From: Pelobates cultripes
Taxonomy: Eukaryota; Chordata; Amphibia; Anura; Pelobatidae
Length of the DNA: 64,000 nucleotides
Direction of reading: 5' to 3'
Assembly: GCA_933207985.1 (NCBI GenBank)
Contig: OW240916.1
Span: 130,917,442-130,981,441, forward strand
Made by a program: the position numbers and the translations under genes. Position 1 is the first letter of the stretch. Every line of letters begins with the position of its first letter. The notes below the pieces were generated by a model, which was not told where the DNA came from, searched no databases, and was given only the letters and a program-made list of their open reading frames with translations. This document shows, piece after piece, positions 56,567 through 64,000 of the stretch.

Positions 56567-57888
56567 GTGAGCAGGACTCTCATACAAGGGGCAAAGAAGG
56601 GAGATCACAGTGATGGGAGCTGCAGTCCTTCCACAGCTGGGGGTCGCACGGTTGATTAGACTTGGTTGTACAAGAAAGTGTTAGTTAATGCTTTTACCTA
56701 GTTCTGTGTAACATGCAGCCAAATACTATAATTGCAGCAGTATATGGTGTATAAATGAGACTTGTTAGTGATGTACTTAGCACTCATTTGCACCAGTAGA
56801 GTAGAATTAATTTCCAAGTGATTGCTGGTGAAAGAAAGGGCAGACAGGTGGGTATATGACCACCAGCACCACTGCCATTATTATGGCGTGGGAACCTCTG
56901 CTTAGGAAACACATGATGGATTTAGGGAGCAAACGTAAACCAGTATCCTTGACCATCCACTAGTCTCTAAACAAGAACCTATTAAATTTTTTCCCCTTTT
57001 TCCTGTTTTTTTTATTGGTTTTATTTATTAGTATGGTGTTATTTTATATGTAATACATTGTTAATTTATTTTTTTCTAAAATTGTACAATAAAAATAACT
57101 TGAAAAGAATTACCTCACCCTGAAATTAATTAAAATATATATACACCACATCCCTAAATCAATAACCCTAAGCTCTGTCTAGGACTTAAAACTAATCTTA
57201 ACAATTTATGTTTTAAAACTAGTGCTGGTGCAGCAATTAGTAGGTTTTACATTTATTTCATGTTGTAGAAGTTAAAGAAACAGGTATGGGTTATGATCAT
57301 GGGTTTCCGAAACCTTAATTAACCAGTTTCTCATTTGGGGCAGTTTAGATGGCCATTACACCTTTTCAGTAGATATCCTAAATAGAGTAGAGTATAAGAG
57401 TAGGAGCAATTTAATACTTTACCAATAAACTAATACAAAGTACACGCTGCTTGAATAACTATATAGAGGGCACAATTAGATTTGAAAGTTGCATGCACCA
57501 AATACACTAGGATCCACACAAATCACCCAATATAAACCATAAAAACACAGTGCTGCACTTCAAAAAGCAAATAAAGAGCAATATCATACAAAGTGTCAAA
57601 TTTCTCAGTTTTACACTTAATAATTTCTACACAACTGCAACTAAACAAATGTAGTTTAAAATAGATTCACTAATTAGTTCTGATGGTTAAAATTCCCAAT
57701 GTGACTAGGATTGTAAATAATTATTAGAATTTATAAAGCAAATATTGAAAGAAGCGAATTACAGTTTCAAAGCTAAAACTTTGCAAAATTTGTCAAAGCT
57801 GAGATTACACCACTTATAGTAGTAACAGAATCCACAACTGCTACACAAAAGTATATATTTATAGAAACTACATTCCCAGACTACTGAA

Positions 57889-58288
57889 AGGAGCACACCA
57901 TACACCTAAACACTCTAGCTTTATGTCTGAAAAGAGCAGTTTTCAACAGAAATTGGCATTTTTACAAATGAACCTTGTTAAACCCACCTGACTGTCAATC
58001 AGACATCAGGTCCTTCCATTGCCTGGTTGTTTCGCTCACTAGAGATAAACTCAAGAGGCAGCAATTGCCGAGAGCACCTGCCTTGCCAAGACTTCTCATT
58101 GAGCTGCATTGGGTAATATGTTAGGGCAGTCACAGCAAGTCTGGGCGGGGTTAGAAGAGGTGGCAAGAGATCTGCAGGTTTTTGCAAGCTGTTTTTAGAT
58201 GTAAATTAAAATTCATGCATGTTTCTGTTTGGGATATGTCTACAAAACATTGATTATTTATTTTATATTTAGGCAGTGTAGTGCCCCT
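57889..58288. mobile_element. TTAA-type short element
   Basis: The right end GGCAGTGTAGTGCCCCT is followed by TTAA (58289-58292). The left end AGGAGCACACCATACACC follows TGAA, a mutated TTAA. The body matches 21824-22250. Confidence 0.72.
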
Positions 58289-58485
58289 TTAAGAGCATTT
58301 ACATATTTTTTTATTTAGCCATATTATCACGAGTTTTGGTCAAAATATTGTTATTTTTATGTTATTTTACACATTGTTTTATACTGGGGAAATTCACAGA
58401 CTATATGTGTCCCACTACTGTAAACACCCGATATTTGTATTCTGCACATGCATACCTTATCACACCTGTAATTTAGCATATTTAA

Positions 58486-59600
58486 CCTCTTAACACCGTT
58501 AGGACGTTTTATGCCATCCCGCATTTAATGGGCTTTAAAGCCGTTGCGGCAGCATAGAACCCTGTAACGGCTTTCATCCCTAGAGCCGCCAGGATACTTA
58601 CCTTCCCGGTGCTCCGTTTTGGGAGGACTGCCTGACAGCCCAGACAGCCCTCCCACTGCAAATCAGGACCCCCGGGGGCCATGTGAGCGCTCTCAAAGAG
58701 CGATCACACGGCCGCGATAGATGCCTGTGGATCTGCCAACAGGGGGACCTGTCTGGGCTGTCAGGCAGTCCCCCTGATGGTGGGAAAAGTAAAAAAAAAA
58801 AAAAAAATTAGTACACATAAAAATAATTATATATATTTTATATATGCAACTTAATACTTAGTTGAATTTAATGTCAATATAATTACATATTTTAGCATTA
58901 AAATACACTTAGAATGAAGTTACACACACACATATATATATATATACACACACACGTATAATTACAATAATAAATAAAATCATTTAAAAAATCTAAAATA
59001 AATTACATATACATGTAATTTCATTCTAACTGTATTTTGATATTATATATATATATATATATATATAGATAGATAACAAAATACACTTACAATGACAATC
59101 TATATAAATAAACACAAATAATTGCAAATATACATAAATAATTACATAAACTATTACATAAGTTTACAGGTAGAATTGAAATTATATATTAAAATTCTAC
59201 GTGTATATTGATGCAATTTTATTAATTAAAATGTGAGGGACGTGCCTGACGACCCAGGCAGAAAGTCCAGAGAATTTAATTTGCGAGCACTATATTTAAC
59301 CCTGTAACTTTCCAAGACACCATAAAACCAAGACACCAAATATTTGTGTTTCAAAATGGTAAATTGTATTGCATCGATGATATTGTCAGTGAAAGTGAAG
59401 TTTTTTGCATTTTTCACACACAAACGTCACTTTCACGGACGATATTATTGCTGGTATAAGTTTTGCGGTTTTGAAACACTAATATTTGTGTTCAGTGAAG
59501 TCTCCCGAGTATAACAGTAGCCCCCATGAACAGGTTTATATGGTGTTTTGGAAAGTTTGAAATGCAAGCCTTATATTTGACTCTCTGGGTTTAGTTTTTT
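58486..59600. mobile_element. TTAA element related to 17537-20926
   Basis: TTAA at 58482-58485 then CCTCTTAACACCGTTAGG. The GC-rich part has GACAGCCCAGACAGCC, GATCACACGGCCGC and GGCTGTCAGGCAGTCCCCCT, followed by AT-rich sequence with TTTCATTCTAACTGTATTTT and satellite-like units (59270-59590). The right end is not resolved. Confidence 0.6.
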
Positions 59601-60822
59601 AATTCTTTATTTTTAGTAGTGCATTGCCATTTTCACAAGTAGACAAGGCATGTTCTGAGATAACATTTCAGATTGTTGTAAGAGAATATTCTGTACTTAC
59701 ACTTTTTTTTTTTAAACGAAAGAAACACATTACACAGTGTGACGAACTGAGCCTCGTCACGTGTTCTTGGAGGGGCCTGCTGGCCAGCCTCTAACCAAAA
59801 GACTATGGTCCCTTTAAAAAACTATGTAAAGAGACTTTGTTTGTGGGATTTTATATTTGGTTCAGAAACCGAACAGCCGCACAAACCGGAGACCACCCTA
59901 GAGCTTGTTAAGCCTAATTGCTACTTTGTAGAAATTTCCACCGCAGTGTTCTAAGTGTTTGTCTGGGTGGCCGCAATGCCTATGGACGACCACACGGTGG
60001 CGGCCATATTGTTCCCGTAAACGCAGGCAGCGGTGTTTGGGCATGAATCTTATGGAACTGAAAACGGATACAGAAACTCCTGAAAACCGCTGGACTTTCA
60101 GCATCGCCTGCGTTCAGTTCTATAACACTTATAAAGGCGCTGTTCAGTGGAAACGTTCCAACGAACAAAGGGAGCAAGCTCCAGGGTGAGACAAGCTTGT
60201 TAATTTTTTAAAACTACCGAACTAGACCGACCGCAAGTCTTGATTTTCTAAAAACTGTTTTGGGCATGGGACCATGCGGGCGGTCGGTCGGTCAAATTAT
60301 GACTCCCAGGAAATTCCTGAACTGATCTGGGTGATTTATGGATATGTTGGTCACCCAGATCAGGAGATGTAACTTTTGTGGGGATTTTGTGTGTTTTAAG
60401 GTATTTGGGGTTTTTTGTAAAAATGTGTGTTTTTTGTGCCTGGAGATAATTAAAGGGACACTATAGTCACCAGAACAACTACAGCTTATTGAATTTGTTC
60501 TGGTAAGTAGAATCATTCCCTTCAGGCTTTTTGCTATAAACACTGTCTTTTCAGGGAAAATGCAGTGTTTACATTACAGCCTAGTGATAACTTCACTGGC
60601 CACTCCTAAGATGTCTGTTAGAGATCCTTCCTGGGTCATGGCTGCCTAAAGTGGATCCAAACATTCAGTGTCTGCATGCAGACACTGAACTTACCTCATA
60701 GAGATTCATTGATTCAATTCATCTCTATGAGGAGATGCTGATTGGCCAGGGCTGTGTTTGAATTGTGCTGGCTCTACCCATGATCTGCCTCTTTGTCAGT
60801 CTCAGCCAATCCTATGGGGAAG

Positions 60823-61832
60823 CAGCGCCACCACCAGAAATTTTGGGGTCCCTGACAAAGCACAAGGTCTGGGCCTCCCACGCCCTCCCCCGACCACCCC
60901 AGGCCGGCCTCTCCCCCCGCAATGAATGCAGTGAATGTGTGTCAGTGTAATGAATGCAGAGTGTGTGTTAGTTAAGTGGATGCAGTGTGTGTTAGTGTAA
61001 TGAATGCAGTGTGTGTGTTAGTGTAGTGGATGCAGTGTGTGTGTCAGTGTAGTGGATGCAGAGTGTGTCAGTGTAATGAATGCAGAGTGTGTGTTAGTGT
61101 AGTGGATGCTGTGTGTGTGTGTGTGTGTGCTAGTGTAGTGGATGCAGTGTGTGTGTTAGTGTAGTGAATGCAGTGTGTGTGTTAGTGTAGTGGATGCAGT
61201 GTGTGTCAGTGTAGTTGATGCAGTGTGTGTCAGTGTAGTTGATGCAGTGTGTGTCAGTGTAGTGAATGCAGTGTGTGTGTGTTAATGTAGTGAATGCAGT
61301 GTGTGTGTTAGTGTAGTGGATGCAGTGTGTGTGTTAGTGTAGTGGATGCAGTGTGTGTGTCAGTGTAGTGAATGCAGAGTGTGTGTTAGTGTAGTGGATG
61401 CAGTATGTGTGTGTGTGTGTGTGTGTTTACTAGTGTATGCATGTAATGTAATAACTGTTATTCCCTCTTACCTGGTTCAGGGAGGGAGGGGAAGATTCCA
61501 TGAGCCCTGGTGGTCCGGTGGCATTGTGGGGCCCCCCCGGCTCCCTATACTTGTAGAGGGGGCCCAGCGGACTGCAGCTGTACTTTACAGCATTTCCCTC
61601 GCTCTAATTCCCGCGAAATGTGGTGGAGCGTTGCCATAGTAATCCATGGCAACTTTCTAACGGACGCACGTCTCGCGGGAGTTAGAGCGAAGGAAATGCT
61701 GTAAAGTACAGCTGCAGTCCGTTGGGCTCCCTCTGCAAGTATATGGAGCCGGGCCAAGTTACACCTATATATAGCGACCATCGCTATATATAGGTGCAGA
61801 GAGTAATTGTGGGGCCCGGGATGGCGGCCCTG
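60823..61832. mobile_element. hAT-like non-autonomous element with minisatellite
   Basis: An 8-bp duplication TGGGGAAG at 60815-60822 and 61833-61840, with inverted ends CAGCGCCACCACCAG and (complement of the right end) CAGGGCCGCCATCCC. CAG ends plus an 8-bp duplication define hAT elements. Internal inverted repeats include AGCTGTACTTTACAGCATTT and complement. No transposase is encoded. Confidence 0.82.
60920..61435 (+). repeat. Minisatellite, about 24-bp unit, some 20 copies
   Basis: The monomer is approximately GTTAGTGTAGTGGATGCAGT plus GTGT, with variation in the TG run. The same wording occurs at about 25345-25380. Confidence 0.9.
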
Positions 61833-62531
61833 TGGGGAAGCATTGTGATTGGATCAGGCTACCACTTCTGCTGATGTCAGCAGGCAGTGGGCAGGTCTAA
61901 AGGAAATAGGGACAAAGTAAGCAGCTGCAGACTTGAATACAAGTAAGATTTTACTATATTTAGGGAGGCACGAGGGGACCAGGGTGGCTAGATGGTGGTT
62001 TCAGCACTATAGTGTCAGGAATACAGGTTTGTGTTCCTGACCCTAAAGTGCTCCTTTAAGTTTAATATAGTGCTTGACTCAATAAGCTCCCAGGCATAGG
62101 GGAGGGATTGACCTATTTTGTGTATATGTTTTTACTGTAGTCTACTCTTAGGTCCATGGGGACCTGCATATAAGGCCAGTTGTGGCTGCAATTAAACAGA
62201 TTCATTTTACCCTTCATGAAATCTAAGCTCATGTTTGGGGGATTTGAGAGTTATATTCACTCTGGGGATTGCTATAATCACTATATTCCCTTGGATCACA
62301 ACGATTTGCTTTGCTCTCTGAACTAGGAGAGGACTACCCCTGGAAGCTGGATTCTGGTCTTGGGTCCAGGGTGGGTGAAGGACAGCGAGACCCCAACCAA
62401 GCTGCGGCGGTTTGTTGGGGTTTACGGTGGTTATGGTGTTAGGTGCAGTGCTTATGGTACTCAGGGATTACTAGGAAGCAGCGATTGATAGAGGTACCCG
62501 GTCGGGGTGCCAGGCGGTCCATCACACACAG

Positions 62532-63930
62532 TGCCTAGAGTATTAAAGTAAGGAGATATCGGACAGATAGACAAGACCTATTCACTGGTATAGATTATAA
62601 CTAAAACAGACAATGATACACAAAAGAAAACCAAGATGCTAAAATGTTGAGCTCCGGTTAACAAGGCAGGTGAGCCAGCATTAATTGTTAGTGGGCAGCC
62701 CTATAATTGGGAATGAGCCAACCTTCGTGGGAATTTAAGATATCTTTTGTTTTAGGTATTGCAAGTTTAAGCTTATACGGAGGATAATGAAATATCGTCT
62801 AGCTACAATAAAGGGGTTGTCATATCCACCCGGTCTATATAGCCATTACATCTTGCTTAATTACGCAAAAGTTAATTGTTATCTGATTTAGCTGAGCCCT
62901 TTGGCAGTACATTCCCTGAGGCTATCATAGCAGGGGGGTGGTACTGCAGTGCAGTGTCTGGCAGGTAAGCCAGTGCGATAACAAAAAAGAACGTACGGGA
63001 AGGAGTCCACTAGAATGCCTTGAGGTTAGAATATCTCAGCTTAGGAGGCCGTCTGGGGGCCTGGGTGGGGGCCATTTGTGGCAAGGGTGGGCTCTGAGTG
63101 GGTTCCACGGTGTGTGCCCTGTATGTGTGTTCCCAGTCAGCCTATACCCAGCATAGGGAAAGGCTTTGGAGAGGTATGGAAGTCCCAGTGGGGCAATACA
63201 CAGTCCAGCTGCATGAGTCTCATCTTCAAGCCCATCTGCCCTCTGTAGTGGAGACCTGCAGTTGTGTTGCAGGAAGGTAATGCCTTTGTTGGGATCTCCC
63301 GGATTCTCCATGGCCTTGTCAGGATCTGGCACCGTGAGGGGTGTCGGCTTCTTGACGGTTGCACAGTGGGTCTCGGTTTGAAGCAGAACGTAGGGGGAAC
63401 CTGTAGGGTTCTCAGAGATGGCTCTGCTGCCTGGTTAACTTGTGCGGATTTGTGTATAGGAGGGAGAGATCCCCCTTCTTTGGCGCCATCTTCTGGCTCC
63501 TTTTGGATGGTGATCAGTGCGGCTGTGGCAGGGATGTACCAGTTTCTCTCCATGTGGGTATATCTGTGCTTTAGTCTGCCGCTATCTGCTTGCCAGGTTC
63601 GCCCAGAAGGCATTGATTATGGCGTTAAGCCTTGTCAGGGTGTTGGACCTCCCTTTGCAGCTGTTTAGTCGCACGGAGCTTCCGCCATTGCATAGGCCTC
63701 AGTTTCTGTAAGTTGCTTGTGAGGCTGCGCTGGCTGTGTCCATTGTGGCCGGACTGCCTTGAGAGATTAGACCGGGATCATCCCCGCCGGTCCTGAGCGG
63801 GGAGAGGGGGGCATTCATTGGCTGTGGACCCCCGGTGTAGGGGCGAGGAGAGCGGCCGCCTCCCCCCAGCTCCATCCACTGCAGGGTGCAACCTTGGGTT
63901 CGCAATCTCGGGAAACACTCTTGGACTCAG
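62532..63930. other. Unassigned; GC-rich block from about 62885
   Basis: 62885-63930 is GC-richer than its surroundings. Its minus strand holds a 158-codon frame (63137-63613) with pieces such as HWDFHTSPKPFPMLGIG, but no domain is recognised. It may be LINE-derived; a gene is unlikely. Confidence 0.35.
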
Positions 63931-63937
63931 TCCTTAA

Positions 63938-64000
63938 AAGGACACTATAGGATCAGGAACACAAACATGTATTCCTGACCCTATAGTGTTAAACCTACCA
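63938..64000. mobile_element. TTAA-type element, left end, runs off the window
   Basis: TTAA at 63934-63937 followed by AAGGACACTATAGGATCAGG and an immediate inverted copy CCTGACCCTATAGTG. Confidence 0.65.

Larger units (their letters stand above)
60454..62055. mobile_element. TTAA element inside the solo LTR, itself interrupted
   Basis: TTAA at 60450-60453 and 62056-62059. Ends are AGGGACACTATAGTCACC and TAAAGTGCTCCT. The body is split at 60822/61833 by a hAT-like element; the halves rejoin at CCTATGGGGAAG and ATTGTGATTGGATCAGGC. Confidence 0.82.
59738..62526 (+). mobile_element. Solo LTR interrupted by a TTAA element
   Basis: The ends TGTGACGAACTGAGCC and GGCGGTCCATCACA form the inverted termini TGTGA/TCACA. 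A 5-bp duplication CACAG lies at 59733-59737 and 62527-62531. Removing the insertion (60454-62055 plus one TTAA) leaves about 1.2 kb. The second half has GCATATAAGGCC (TATA-like, about 62168) and ATTAAACAG (polyadenylation-like, about 62191). The first half resembles the solo LTR at 15868-16837 (GGAACTGAAAACGGAT; ACTACCGAAC; GACCGACCGCAAG). No coding region remains. Confidence 0.82.
56567..64000. other. Relaxin intron 1 (to window end)
   Basis: Starts GTGAGC. I searched all downstream frames for the A-chain pattern CC-x3-C-x8-C and found none, so the intron exceeds 7.4 kb. 56570-57880 holds nothing I can assign; the rest is filled by the repeats listed below. Confidence 0.7.

Noticed and set aside
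56600..64000. Relaxin A-chain exon
   Set aside because: No segment encodes CC-x3-C-x8-C after an acceptor site in any frame I read.
1..64000. CRISPR arrays, bacterial operons, rRNA genes
   Set aside because: No spaced direct repeats of CRISPR type, no bacterial gene content, no rRNA sequence. The window is vertebrate nuclear DNA.

Overview
The window looks like amphibian (anuran) nuclear DNA. This rests on two vertebrate gene fragments in a conserved order and on the repeat load: L1/Tx1-type, CR1 and L2 LINEs, a DIRS-like element, Penelope-like elements, solo LTRs, and many short elements flanked by TTAA with ends like AGGGACACTATAGTCACC. There is no prokaryotic or organellar content. The species cannot be named from the sequence alone.

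Genes. (1) Three 3'-terminal coding exons of PLGRKT (plasminogen receptor with a C-terminal lysine) lie on + at 12559-12689, 14241-14350 and 22320-22441. All splice sites and phases fit. The predicted protein ends in Glu, not Lys. The first coding exon is not seen and probably lies left of the window. (2) Exon 1 of a relaxin-family hormone gene lies on + at 56344-56566, with a TATA box at 56101. It encodes the signal peptide, B chain and start of the C-peptide. The A-chain exon is not found before base 64000, so intron 1 exceeds 7.4 kb. PLGRKT followed by relaxin on the same strand matches the mammalian RLN1/RLN2 locus, yet the B chain is of relaxin-3 type.

Layout. 508-7278: full-length decayed L1 (15-bp target duplication). 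9126-11018: 5'-truncated minus-strand L1 with a 17-bp duplication. 12.5-24.5 kb: PLGRKT exons, with introns holding a SINE, short TTAA elements, a 970-bp solo LTR, and a nest at 17102-21024 in which one TTAA element carries another that contains inverted satellite units, a 131-bp-arm palindrome and a CR1 fragment. 27020-35207: a fold-back element with 16-bp duplications, into whose apex an L1 with both ORFs intact has inserted (27274-34798). 36186-38092: another TTAA element. 38095-40361: a truncated DIRS-like element on minus. 41-47 kb: mixed repeats, including a 53-bp perfect inverted repeat. 48137-51675: a Penelope-like element (GIY-YIG domain) split by an L2 LINE. 53683-55375: L2 on minus. 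56.0-56.6 kb: relaxin promoter and exon 1. 57-64 kb: relaxin intron 1, containing a solo LTR (59738-62526) interrupted by a TTAA element, itself interrupted by a hAT-like element carrying a minisatellite.

The host genes contribute under 600 bp of coding sequence; nearly everything else is mobile DNA. The recurrent theme is fold-back architecture: at least five loci carry long inverted repeats, and three carry hammerhead-ribozyme-like cores of the kind known from Penelope-like retroelements. No wholly new system is established. The best leads are the missing C-terminal lysine of PLGRKT, the intact L1, and the hammerhead/fold-back elements.
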